The translations under genes were made by a program, and so were the position numbers. A stretch of 21,203 bases of DNA from a virus. The stretch spans positions 1 to 21,203 of the IMG/VR virus record IMGVR_UViG_3300024255_000194. The stretch is one strand, 5' to 3'. The notes beneath the pieces are model-generated. The model did no database searches, was not told the origin of the DNA, and was given only the letters and a program-made list of their open reading frames with translations. The number at the start of each line of letters is the position of its first letter. Position 1 is the first letter of the stretch. Positions 13,169 to 21,203 of this stretch are shown in pieces.

Positions 13169-16100
13169 GTGACTGAAATAAATCGCGCTGGCCAGGCTGG
13201 GTCTCTAGGGCATATTGACACGACCCAGGCAGGCTTCCGGGGTCAGGTTGATGCGGTTGCAGATGAGCTAAGGCAGTTGGCGGGCAATGCAGATCTTCCA
13301 TCGGATCCGCTGTCTGCCCCTTATGTTCTGTATGTAAATGGATACACCGGGCAGGACACCTTTGTCGGTGGTGCATATCAAGCGACTGAGGTTGAAATCG
13401 AGCGGCGCATAAGCCTTCAAAAACTTGAATGCGGATATTCCGAGGCCCGTCCATTTAAAACCATCAACCGCGCTGCAATTGAAGCAGCCATTATTACCAG
13501 CCGCGACTGGTTCACGACACAACGCCAAAAGGACCGCGCCCTAGTTTCAATTGTTGTAGCGCCAGGTGAATATATTGTTCTGAACGACGATGGCCAAGTA
13601 TTTAGCCCTGCCGACTTCCCAGCACGAAGCAGTTCTTATGAACCAACTGATGCAGATCTAATTAGCTTTAACGATCCATCAGGCGGGGTAGTGCTGCCCA
13701 GAGGGTGCAGTGTCGTCAGCCTGGATCTTCGCAAAACACTATTGCGTCCCAATGCTGTACCGGCACCTGCTGATGAAGCAGCGGATTACAGCAACCGAAG
13801 AACAATTTTTAAAGTCAGTGGAACGGGTTACTACTACGGCTTTACGTTCAAGGATAAATTAAACGCCAGCCAAAGTCACCATTTGCTGCACGCCTTTGAA
13901 TTTTGCAGTCAAGCCGAACTTGATTTGTTCTATCAAAAAATTCTGGCAAGTTTTGCAGCTGCTGACCTATCTGCAAGCAATACAGTTTCAAGCGAAACAG
14001 AGTATCAAATTGTTGGACCGTTACCCCCTACACCCACGTCAGCTTCAGACACCGTAGGTTCCGCAAGCCCATATATCTACAACACAAGTGTTCGCTCAGT
14101 GTGGGGGATGGGCGGTGTTTTCGCGAATGGTGCCAAGCCCGAAGGCTTCCGCAGCATGGTGATTGCCCAGTTCACATCGGTGTCTCTTCAGCAAGACATG
14201 AGCTGCTGGCAGCTTTATTCCAGTGGAACATGGGGAGCAGTTGCTGATTACACGACATATATCAACGCCAGTCCAGACAACATCAGGATGAACCCTGATC
14301 GGCGTTCATTCCATATAAGAGCAATTAACAATGCTGTTATCCAAGAAGTAAGTGTTTTTGCAATTGGGCAAGGTGTTCACCATTGGACTCAATCTGGTGG
14401 TGAACTTACGATCACTAATAGCAACTCTAATTTCGGAGGTTGTGCAGCTTTATCTGAGGATTACAGGACATACGCATTTAACAACGACCAGGACTGGACG
14501 ACAAGTCGTTTGCGTGTTGCAGGTAACCTTGCAGAAAAAAGAGGAAACGTAGTTAAAATTTATGTTGGTGATGTTGCTGACGGTCAAACCGATGCTGCAA
14601 TACAAAGCCAAGATTGGTTTAATCTTGAAGAAACTTTGGAGGAAAGTGTTGCAGCACCTGGCGAACCCCGTATTTTACGAGAACGGAATTATACGTTCCG
14701 CCAAGGGTCTTGGCTATGGATTGAAAATCCTATAGGCGCTGATTACAGAGTACAGCTGCCTGCTAACACTTGGGACGTAACTGATCCTGATAAATTAAAT
14801 TTCTTGGGAACAGTAGAAAACGAAGACGGCATTCAGCCTGGTCAGGCCATTTTGACACCTTCGGGAGTACCAACTGGTCAATACTATCCATCGCTTGCAG
14901 GCCGTCGAGTTTACATTCGTCGTTTGCGGGATAACCGTTCCAGCGAGGCAAAACGCTTCAGTGTAGTTCTGAACAACACAAACAATCAGTGCCGGTTGCC
15001 TGTCCGTGATTATGTAGCACAAACGCCAACATCAGGTATTCCAAATACTGACATACTTACAGTCTTGCAAGTTGGCGGAGAACCAGCAAGTGACGCCGGA
15101 GTAAAGAGAACCGCAAGTGTTGTACTACGCCGTCAGAATCCTGCGGCACCGTGGACTTCTGGCCGGTATTACCGTCCTGGTGACAATGCTACGGCAAACG
15201 GAAAGCATTATATGTGCGTCAAGGAAACAACTGATACCTCATTCTTAGACGCCGAATGGCAAGAATCATTTGTCCACATGGAAGAAACTTATAACAACGA
15301 AGATTTCCTGCCTAATGCACAGCCAGAAATTGCTTTTGACAATGACACTGATGGCAGTGGAACATCCGTAACTTGTGGCTATGACCTAGCGACTGTATGG
15401 AGCACTGACCCGCTTGTCATTAACCAATACCGCACAGCCACTGATTACTTAGGGATACATTCGTTTCTTGTGAGCATAGGTTTTAGTGCTAGCGATGCAC
15501 ACACAATTCTGCTGCCAAGAGCATTTGACGACCGCGACCGGAACCCTGGAACGCAGCTAGATGGTATTGCCCCACCAAGCGGAGCTGCTACTACTTGGGC
15601 AAACTGGCCACTTGAGTTCCGTCGCCCCAGCATTATTAGGTTGTTTGGCCATGCCTGGGAATGGGCCGGATATTTGAACTATACAAAGGCAATGCCTCAG
15701 TATCAGCAAGAGCTGGGCAACATCAACCGCTTTACCTATTACTTCACCCATCAAAACGGCGGACGAGTATACGCATCAGGATTTAACCAAGAGGGATTCC
15801 TCGTTAATAACCGTGGCTTGGAAGACCTAGCAACCGGATCAGTCTTAAGTGTCGATCAACTCGGGAGTGATGAGTACACAATTGACTTTCCTACCTATTA
15901 CGAAAACCTTTCTGTTGACAATATATCCGTTAATTCTCAATTAAATTTAACAAGCTCTGAAATAATTGGCAGGCCAACATGGCAAGAGAGCGGCTCTAAG
16001 CCCTATCTGGCCACTGTTGACAAAATCAGCATGGGACCGTTCGGTGGACCGTTACCTGAATTACCACTATCCACCCAAACACAAGAAGGTGTAATCCGAC

Positions 16101-17086
16101 TAGCCACTGAGCAGGAAGCGCAGGCATTTGTACGCGATGACCTAGCAATTAGTCCCGCCACGTTGATTGAAGCCCTAGGCGATGCAGTCAAGAGTGTGGT
16201 CAATGCTCGTATTAGCTTAAGTAGCACAAGTGCTGTTCCTGACGGCAATCAAGGCGGCAGCACACTTTACCTGCATCCATATAACGGCAACGAAATTGCT
16301 CTTTACAGCTCAGTTACTCAACGCTGGGGTGTGCGTCGATTTGGCGATGTTAAGTCGTTCTCACTGTCTGGGGCAGGAACAGCTAATACAAACTACGACG
16401 TTTACATCAGGGACACTGATCCAACAAACCCGACCACTCCAACAATGGCATTAAGTTTTGTTGCTTGGGGTGGTGATCGCACACCACCGGCAAGAGATAG
16501 TCAAGACGGTATTCTGGTCAGGAGCGGCGACCCAACACAGAGACTGTTCGCAGTAGTTCGCACTACAACAGCAGGGAACAGCATTGTGGACCTAGGCGGT
16601 GTCATTGATGGCGTAGATTCAGCGAACTACCCAAGGATGTATGTAGCAAACCTCTACAACCTTTATGACGTAAGCAGCCGTTATTTCTTCGGCAACAGCT
16701 GGCAGGTTGCATCCGCTGACTGGGCTCCTGTACCCGCCAGTGTGTATTCAACAACACCTCGCTGTTCATTCGTGCAAGCTGGCGAAACGCTGGTAACAGC
16801 CTTCTTGGACATTTATTCAAATTATTCCGGGCAGAATGGCCTTACTGATAAGTCGATATGCTATGTCGCACCTGGAATCAATTCAACCATTGCCCCACCA
16901 GACGATGCTTTTTACGGTGAAACAATGGGTATGAATGACACCGTTGGGTCGCAATGGGCAAGAACTTTAAGTCCAGGTCTGAACGATATTTACTACTTAT
17001 ACAAAATGACGGTGGATGGAGCCGTGACCACTAACGTGGTCAATGAACATGAAGCCCACGGCACGATAATTACAACTAAAGCCTGA
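13169..17086 (+). CDS. Large tail fibre / appendage protein with beta-helix-like N-terminus
   Basis: 1305 residues from GTG 13169. An ATG at 13155 is out of frame and stops after five codons, and no ATG fits the conserved-looking start 'TEINRAGQAGSLGHIDTT', so GTG is chosen. Residues about 45-135 have 'DPLSAPYVLYVNGYTGQDTF', 'RPFKTINRAAIEAA' and 'VSIVVAPGEY', typical of pectin-lyase-like beta-helix entry segments. Around 658-685 'WTSGRYYRPGDNATANGKHY' resembles a small carbohydrate-binding pattern (W-x-x-x-x-x-Y-x-x-G-D-x-x-x-x-x-G-x-x-Y). Around 972-1000 is the fibre motif 'EGVIRLATEQEAQA' followed by 'ISPATLIEAL'. The end, from about 1031, begins 'TLYLHPYNGNEIALYSS' and has 'LSGAGTANTNYDVYIRD', a C-terminal module seen in many siphophage fibres. 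It probably contacts the host surface. Confidence 0.75.
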   Translation: MTEINRAGQAGSLGHIDTTQAGFRGQVDAVADELRQLAGNADLPSDPLSAPYVLYVNGYTGQDTFVGGAYQATEVEIERRISLQKLECGYSEARPFKTINRAAIEAAIITSRDWFTTQRQKDRALVSIVVAPGEYIVLNDDGQVFSPADFPARSSSYEPTDADLISFNDPSGGVVLPRGCSVVSLDLRKTLLRPNAVPAPADEAADYSNRRTIFKVSGTGYYYGFTFKDKLNASQSHHLLHAFEFCSQAELDLFYQKILASFAAADLSASNTVSSETEYQIVGPLPPTPTSASDTVGSASPYIYNTSVRSVWGMGGVFANGAKPEGFRSMVIAQFTSVSLQQDMSCWQLYSSGTWGAVADYTTYINASPDNIRMNPDRRSFHIRAINNAVIQEVSVFAIGQGVHHWTQSGGELTITNSNSNFGGCAALSEDYRTYAFNNDQDWTTSRLRVAGNLAEKRGNVVKIYVGDVADGQTDAAIQSQDWFNLEETLEESVAAPGEPRILRERNYTFRQGSWLWIENPIGADYRVQLPANTWDVTDPDKLNFLGTVENEDGIQPGQAILTPSGVPTGQYYPSLAGRRVYIRRLRDNRSSEAKRFSVVLNNTNNQCRLPVRDYVAQTPTSGIPNTDILTVLQVGGEPASDAGVKRTASVVLRRQNPAAPWTSGRYYRPGDNATANGKHYMCVKETTDTSFLDAEWQESFVHMEETYNNEDFLPNAQPEIAFDNDTDGSGTSVTCGYDLATVWSTDPLVINQYRTATDYLGIHSFLVSIGFSASDAHTILLPRAFDDRDRNPGTQLDGIAPPSGAATTWANWPLEFRRPSIIRLFGHAWEWAGYLNYTKAMPQYQQELGNINRFTYYFTHQNGGRVYASGFNQEGFLVNNRGLEDLATGSVLSVDQLGSDEYTIDFPTYYENLSVDNISVNSQLNLTSSEIIGRPTWQESGSKPYLATVDKISMGPFGGPLPELPLSTQTQEGVIRLATEQEAQAFVRDDLAISPATLIEALGDAVKSVVNARISLSSTSAVPDGNQGGSTLYLHPYNGNEIALYSSVTQRWGVRRFGDVKSFSLSGAGTANTNYDVYIRDTDPTNPTTPTMALSFVAWGGDRTPPARDSQDGILVRSGDPTQRLFAVVRTTTAGNSIVDLGGVIDGVDSANYPRMYVANLYNLYDVSSRYFFGNSWQVASADWAPVPASVYSTTPRCSFVQAGETLVTAFLDIYSNYSGQNGLTDKSICYVAPGINSTIAPPDDAFYGETMGMNDTVGSQWARTLSPGLNDIYYLYKMTVDGAVTTNVVNEHEAHGTIITTKA

Positions 17087-17107
17087 GCACAGTTGTGGCT
17101 ATCATAA

Positions 17108-17130
17108 GGGCACGGCGAATGTCCGTGCCC
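17108..17130 (+). promoter_or_regulatory. Strong stem-loop between the two fibre genes
   Basis: GGGCACGG (17108-17115) pairs perfectly with CCGTGCCC (17123-17130) around a 7-base loop. No T run follows, so it is not a canonical intrinsic terminator. It lies in the 60-base gap and ends 16 bases before ATG 17147. It may stabilise the mRNA end, slow transcription or affect initiation of the second fibre gene. Confidence 0.4.
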
Positions 17131-17146
17131 CCTCGACTGGATAGTC

Positions 17147-20100
17147 ATGGCAGTTCAGTTAATCCTCAAAAACAGCAATGTCGAGGACAAGCGTCCTCTT
17201 GCCTCACAGCTTGCTGATGGCGAGCTAGCACTTAACTACAACGAAGAAGGCGCATTTCTTTCTTGTAAGGATTCAGCTGGCAACGTTCAACAGGTTGGTG
17301 GCGTCAAGATTTCTGAGGCGCAACCGAGCACACCTTTACAGCAAACAATATGGCTTCAGCCATCAACACAGACCCTGTTTGTTTATGACGGTTCTGAATG
17401 GTTGACCATTTCGGCGGATGGAAGCATAGATTTTTCAGCTCTGGCCTCCTACACAAGCCCAGAGAATGAGGACCAAATTGCAATACTCGACACCGCTTCA
17501 AACACAGTAAAAAAAGTAAGCCTTGAAGATTTAATTGCAAAGCGGGCTCGTGATAGCCGCCGGATCTATCTCAGCAAAGATACCAAAGCAAATGACAGCA
17601 ATAACGGGACTTCTCCTGAAGAGCCGCTATTGACGTTTGCGGCTGCAATTGCAGCGGCAGAGCCCGGTGATGTCATCGAGGTTTCTCCTGGAACGTATAC
17701 CGAGGCATCGCTACCGCTTCGCGTTCCAAGGGACGTTGGAATTTTTGCCAAGTCCCTGCGTCAAGTGAAGATCCAACCTGCTGCTGGGCAGGAAATGAAC
17801 GGCTTTTTCAAAGTCGATTCAGGTTTCTGGGTGTGGGGCCTTGAGTTCGCTGGGCATCAGGCTGACCTCGCTAACAACCAGCAATCATGGGCGATTTCAT
17901 TTGATGATCAGGCAGACAACACCGCGGCGCCACTAAATGCCAGCGGCTTAGGTGCTTTTATCCTGAAGTCACCGTATGTGCAGAACTGCTCCAGCGTTAC
18001 GGCTGAGGATGATGCTGGTACGGCAGGCTCAGTCTCTGTTGGTGATACTGGCGGTGGCATTGAAGTTGATGGTGATAAGTGCGCGGCGAATAGCCCTATT
18101 CGCTCAATGGTGGTGGATAGCTATACGCAGGTGAACTTAGGCGGTCCTGGGTGCAGTATTAAAAATGACGGATATGCTCAATTAGTATCATTTTTTGGCA
18201 CATTTTGCACGTTTCATGTTAAAGCAGAGAGTGGCGGTCAAGCTAACTTAAGCGGCGGTGGAACGACTGACTTTGGCGATCAAGGATTGGTTGCTGATGG
18301 ATATAGCCGTTTGCCTAATTTCACTGGGTCTGCTCGCGTTGCAGCTTATGGCGCTGACAGGGCTGAAGCCCCAGTCGTAATTGACCCAAGTCTGGACACT
18401 TTTACGACTAGTAGCGCTCACACCCTTGTCGCAAACGATCAGGTTACGTTCAGCGCAACTGACGGGACGCTGCCAACGGGCGTAACGGTAGGAACCACCT
18501 ATTACGTGATCGCGTCAGGGTTGACAGCTACGGTTTTCAAGGTTAGCGCGACTGAAGGCGGCTCATCAATTGACGTTACTGGCAGCGCAACTGGGACATA
18601 CCAGTTTGTCCGTCAAGGTCAATTAACTGCTGACGTGATCAGCTTAACCACAAACAGGATTGGCAGTAAGTCAAGGCCCAATCCGGGGCAACTAATGTTC
18701 CCACGCCAGACGTTCCCGTCTGCTGGGCAACCCGGTTCTGCTGGCAATGCAGTTGGCGTCACGGCTGGGGTCGGTTCTACGTTTACGGTAATTCTCAATA
18801 CGTTCAGTTATTCGCACGAATATGTTTCTGGTGGAACGGTAACAGTTGGCGGCACTTCTTACAACATCGCCACTGCAAGTTATGACCATACGACTGGAAT
18901 AACAACACTGACGGCAGCTGGATACTCGCCGACAACAGGGGACTCAGCTGTACTGTCTGGCCTGGAGTTTATTTGCCCTACGCATGGGGTGTATACAATT
19001 ACCGGCAGCGTACCAATCGACGCAAGCGGAAATGTTGTTGCAGTAGACAGCCCAAGCCTTGCAGGTTACAGGCTCAATTTTTACAACACGGTGAACGGCG
19101 GTCTTCGCTCTCCTATTGCTGCAAGTCAGGTTATTGATTTTAGATTAAGGTCTCAAGTTTCTTGTGCGTTGCATACTATGGAGTATGTAGGTTCGGGCAC
19201 TAACTACAATGCGTTGCCATGGAATGGAGGAGTGCCTGTCCCTGCAAATCAGCGTGTTGAGTTAAATAACGGCAGAGTATTTGGTGCAACAATTAACGAG
19301 AAAGGTGACTTTGAAATCGGTGATGACACGTTCAGTATCGATGGCACTACTGGCGAAGCAACGATTAACACAAGCCAGTTTAATATTTCTGGGCTGAACT
19401 TTATTGGGCCATTTTCTCGCAATGGCGGGTTTAGTACTGTCGGTGTTCAGCTAAAAGAAGTCAGTGCCAACACATCACTAATCGCATCAACGGGGTCTGC
19501 AGATGGAAACACTGCACCAACTCAGAGCGCAGTAAAAGCTTACGTTGACAGCACTACTGTTCAATCTGTCGATTTAAGCGCACCAACTGGATTTACATCA
19601 ACCGGCGGACCAATCACAGGTTCAGGCACGCTTGCCCTTGGGTACGACACGGGTTACCAAGGCTATTTAACAACGGAGGCAACTAAGCTTGCAGGGATTG
19701 CTGTTGGTGCTGAGGTCAACGTTAATGCTGATTGGAACGCTTCAAGCGGTGACGCTCAGATCCTAAACAAGCCAACAATCCCGTCTGGAGATCTCGTTGA
19801 TGACACAACGCCTCAACTTGGGGGGAATTTAGATCTAAACGGTAATGACATTGTTACCACCTCCAATGGCGATGTTAATTTAGATCCCAATGGATCCGGC
19901 GTTGTCGTTGCTAAGGGTAATGCCACTCGCGGCTCAGGCCAAGTCAAGCTGAATTGTGAGCAAAACAGTCACGGCATCACGCTTAAAGGTCCGGCGCATT
20001 CTGCTAACGCAAATTACACGTTGACGTTTCCGAGTACAGACGGGAATAATGGCGAAGTTTTGCAGACTGATGGTAGTGGAGGTTTGTCTTGGGCTACGAC

Positions 20101-20635
20101 TGGGAGTGGAACGGTTACAAGCGTTGGTTTTGTTGCGCCAATTGGCTTTAGCGTTGCCTACAGTCCTGTCACGACATCTGGCGCGATAGAACTTGGTTAC
20201 GCTGCTGGATACCAAGGTTTTTTAACATCTCAATCAACAAAACTTTCCGGGATTGCTACTGGAGCTGAGGTAAACAACAGCGATCTATACATTATTGCTT
20301 GCAGTGATGAAACGACAGCTTTGACTACTGGCACCGCCAAGGCAACATTTAGGATGCCTGCTGCTGGTACGCTAACAGCTGTTCGCGCTAGCGTTACGAC
20401 AGCACCTGCAGGATCCGCTTTGCAGATAGATATAAATGAAAACGGGGCAAGTGTTTTGAGCACTAAGCTCAGTATTGATGCAACAGAGAAAACAAGTACG
20501 ACTGCTAGCACTGCGCCAGTTATCTCGGACAACCAGTTTGCCTCTGATGCAGAGATTACAATTGATATTGATCAAGTTGGTTCCACTACCGCTGGAACTG
20601 GCCTCAAAGTTCAACTTGAAATCACCCGGAGCTGA
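17147..20635 (+). CDS. Large modular tail fibre / appendage protein
   Basis: 1162 residues built from modules. Residues 1-60 are a phage fibre attachment-type start ('KRPLASQLADGELALNYNEE', then K-D-S-A-G-N-V). Residues about 139-190 are a beta-helix entry ('RRIYLSKDTKANDSNNGTS', 'PGDVIEVSPGTYTE'), continuing as beta-rich sequence to about 400. Residues 413-491 are a beta domain shared with the tail tube protein. Around 675-745 come 'MEYVGSGTNYNALPWNGG' and 'TFSIDGTTGEATINTSQFNI', a module I recall from fibres of T4-like cyanophages. Two 54-residue repeats (805-858, 990-1043) frame 'DWNASSGDAQILNKPTIPSG' and 'PQLGGNLDLNGNDI'. Residues about 1047-1162 form a C-terminal beta domain ('ATFRMPAAGTLTAVRASVTT', 'LQIDINENGASVLSTKLSID'), common in cyanophage fibres and probably a surface-binding tip. 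Confidence 0.75.
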   Translation: MAVQLILKNSNVEDKRPLASQLADGELALNYNEEGAFLSCKDSAGNVQQVGGVKISEAQPSTPLQQTIWLQPSTQTLFVYDGSEWLTISADGSIDFSALASYTSPENEDQIAILDTASNTVKKVSLEDLIAKRARDSRRIYLSKDTKANDSNNGTSPEEPLLTFAAAIAAAEPGDVIEVSPGTYTEASLPLRVPRDVGIFAKSLRQVKIQPAAGQEMNGFFKVDSGFWVWGLEFAGHQADLANNQQSWAISFDDQADNTAAPLNASGLGAFILKSPYVQNCSSVTAEDDAGTAGSVSVGDTGGGIEVDGDKCAANSPIRSMVVDSYTQVNLGGPGCSIKNDGYAQLVSFFGTFCTFHVKAESGGQANLSGGGTTDFGDQGLVADGYSRLPNFTGSARVAAYGADRAEAPVVIDPSLDTFTTSSAHTLVANDQVTFSATDGTLPTGVTVGTTYYVIASGLTATVFKVSATEGGSSIDVTGSATGTYQFVRQGQLTADVISLTTNRIGSKSRPNPGQLMFPRQTFPSAGQPGSAGNAVGVTAGVGSTFTVILNTFSYSHEYVSGGTVTVGGTSYNIATASYDHTTGITTLTAAGYSPTTGDSAVLSGLEFICPTHGVYTITGSVPIDASGNVVAVDSPSLAGYRLNFYNTVNGGLRSPIAASQVIDFRLRSQVSCALHTMEYVGSGTNYNALPWNGGVPVPANQRVELNNGRVFGATINEKGDFEIGDDTFSIDGTTGEATINTSQFNISGLNFIGPFSRNGGFSTVGVQLKEVSANTSLIASTGSADGNTAPTQSAVKAYVDSTTVQSVDLSAPTGFTSTGGPITGSGTLALGYDTGYQGYLTTEATKLAGIAVGAEVNVNADWNASSGDAQILNKPTIPSGDLVDDTTPQLGGNLDLNGNDIVTTSNGDVNLDPNGSGVVVAKGNATRGSGQVKLNCEQNSHGITLKGPAHSANANYTLTFPSTDGNNGEVLQTDGSGGLSWATTGSGTVTSVGFVAPIGFSVAYSPVTTSGAIELGYAAGYQGFLTSQSTKLSGIATGAEVNNSDLYIIACSDETTALTTGTAKATFRMPAAGTLTAVRASVTTAPAGSALQIDINENGASVLSTKLSIDATEKTSTTASTAPVISDNQFASDAEITIDIDQVGSTTAGTGLKVQLEITRS
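18383..18619 (+). other. Beta domain shared with the tail tube protein
   Basis: Residues 413-491 of the second fibre protein. Key positions: 'LDTFTTSSAHTLVANDQVTF', 'GTLPTGVTVGTTYYVIASG', 'VFKVSATEGGSSIDV' and a closing 'GTYQF'. The order and spacing match residues 29-110 of the tube protein, apart from a short insertion (N-T-Q-T-N-G-A-G) in the latter. Confidence 0.65.
19559..19720 (+). repeat. Fibre module repeat, copy 1
   Basis: A 162-bp (54-codon) unit. Shared pattern with copy 2: V-x-S-V, A-P-x-G-F, G-x-[LI]-x-L-G-Y, G-Y-Q-G-[YF]-L-T, T-K-L-x-G-I-A-x-G-A-E-V-N. Copy 1 contains 'YQGYLTTEATKLAGIAVG'. Confidence 0.8.
20114..20275 (+). repeat. Fibre module repeat, copy 2
   Basis: Same length as copy 1 (162 bp, 54 codons), 393 bp downstream of its end and in the same frame. 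It contains 'YQGFLTSQSTKLSGIATG'. Protein similarity is clear, but the DNA has diverged, so the duplication is older than the one in the tape measure gene. Confidence 0.8.
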
Positions 20636-20640
20636 TCATC

Positions 20641-20910
20641 ATGACCAACTACGTCTGCTACGACAAGATGCTTGGCAGGGTAACAGGATACCCTCGCATT
20701 ACAGATGACGAGCCTATCTATAACCCGGATCCTGAACTCTGCGTTTGCTTGACAGTTGTTGAGCAAGCAGAACCGGCAGACCGCGAAGGATACTATAAAT
20801 CTGTTTTATGGGAAGTGGACCTGGATACTGAAGAGTATCGCCAGGTGTGGTCCGAGTCCGAGATTGTTGATTTGCCTGTGATTGGCGACGGCAGCGGAAC
20901 GGGGGTTTAA
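20641..20910 (+). CDS. Small protein of unknown function
   Basis: 89 residues, five bases after the fibre stop, with GGAG 9 bases before the ATG. It is acidic, with an aromatic N-terminus 'MTNYVCYDKMLGRVTGYPRI', then 'CVCLTVVEQAE', 'YYKSVLWEVDLDTEEYRQVW' and a glycine-rich end 'GDGSGTGV'. No signal peptide or membrane segment is present. I do not recognise it. Its place between a fibre and a LamG-like gene suggests a fibre accessory: a chaperone, a trimerisation or attachment factor, or a minor virion protein. These are guesses from context only. Confidence 0.7.
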   Translation: MTNYVCYDKMLGRVTGYPRITDDEPIYNPDPELCVCLTVVEQAEPADREGYYKSVLWEVDLDTEEYRQVWSESEIVDLPVIGDGSGTGV

Positions 20911-20913
20911 GAA

Positions 20914-21203
20914 ATGGCAGTCATTGTAATCAACCCGTACCAGTACGCAGCGCCTTTTGATCCTTTCGGGTCTGCCTATGAAAATGTTTCACTGTTGTTG
21001 TTTGGCAACGGCCCTAACAACGGCACAACTTTTACGGATTTTAGCAGTTATGGTCATACTGTGACTCCTGTTGGTAATGCAAAAATCTCCACCACGCAAA
21101 GTAAGTTTGGTGGAGCATCAATATATCTTGACGGGAGTGGTGATTGCCTGTCTCTACCAGACAACGCAAGTGCTTTTGACTTTGGGACTGGGGATTTTAC
21201 GAT
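20914..21203 (+). CDS. LamG / concanavalin-like structural protein, 5' part
   Basis: Starts at ATG 20914, three bases after the previous stop, and is open to the window end (96 codons seen). 'NVSLLLFGNGPNNGTTFTDF' followed by 'TVTPVGNAKISTTQSKFGGA', 'SIYLDGSGDCLSLPD' and 'FDFGTGDFT' is the typical start of a LamG-like jelly-roll repeat found in phage surface proteins. The S-x-x-L-L-L/H-F-x-G start, the S-K-F-G-G-A-S and the F-x-x-G-x-x-D-F-T end are the usual markers. Such domains often bind carbohydrates, so a role in cell-surface binding is likely. The rest of the protein lies outside. Confidence 0.8.
   Translation, partial: MAVIVINPYQYAAPFDPFGSAYENVSLLLFGNGPNNGTTFTDFSSYGHTVTPVGNAKISTTQSKFGGASIYLDGSGDCLSLPDNASAFDFGTGDFT

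Noticed and set aside
13155-13172. ATG start for the first fibre gene
   Set aside because: ATG 13155 is in another frame and stops after five codons; the fibre frame needs GTG 13169.
17108-17130. Intrinsic terminator between the fibre genes
   Set aside because: The stem is strong, but no T run follows it, so it is listed only as a stem-loop.
1-21203. tRNA, integrase, lysis, defence or diversity-generating (reverse transcriptase / template repeat) elements
   Set aside because: None is visible. In particular, no paired template and variable repeats or reverse transcriptase frame accompany the fibre genes within the window.

Overview
The window is a single-strand (+) structural module of a tailed phage or prophage with a long non-contractile tail (siphovirus type). 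The gene order is the classical lambda-like one: head-to-tail connector, head closure, neck/tail completion, tail terminator, major tail tube, tail assembly chaperone with a programmed -1 frameshift, tape measure, distal tail protein, J-like central hub, small tip proteins, then large fibre proteins. No sheath, baseplate wedge, lysis, replication, integration or tRNA gene is visible, and the minus strand holds only shadows of real genes. The host is inferred to be a cyanobacterium (marine or freshwater Synechococcus-like). The reason is that the modular domains of the fibre proteins resemble those I recall from cyanophage structural proteins. Weak or absent Shine-Dalgarno motifs before many starts agree with this. 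It remains an inference.

Layout. 1-204 is the tail end of a DnaT-like connector gene. 206-1553 holds three tightly overlapping neck and tail-end genes. 1617-2387 is the major tail tube gene with an inserted beta domain, followed by a rho-independent terminator (2415-2437). 2479-3011 is the tail chaperone pair (gpG/gpGT-like), fused by -1 slippage at CCCAAAA (2814-2820) with a hairpin 6 nt downstream. 3039-7304 is a 1421-residue tape measure with an exact two-copy 324-bp tandem repeat. 7301-13158 is the tail-tip set: gpL/distal-tail-like protein, J-like hub with an N-terminal membrane segment, a small minor tail protein, and two proteins carrying tail-tube-like domains. 13169-20635 holds two giant fibre or appendage proteins with beta-helix-like segments. 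20641-20910 is an unrecognised small gene, and 20914 onward is a LamG-like (concanavalin-type) protein cut by the window end.

How it works together: the first genes close the filled head and build the neck. The tube protein polymerises around the tape measure, kept soluble by the chaperones, and the terminator protein caps it. The J-like hub and its neighbours form the tip. The fibre and LamG-like proteins probably contact the cell surface. The most interesting points are three tube-like domains in one cluster, a beta domain shared between the tube protein and a fibre, and a very clean frameshift site. I see no unfamiliar enzymatic or defence system here. The novelty lies in structural protein architecture.
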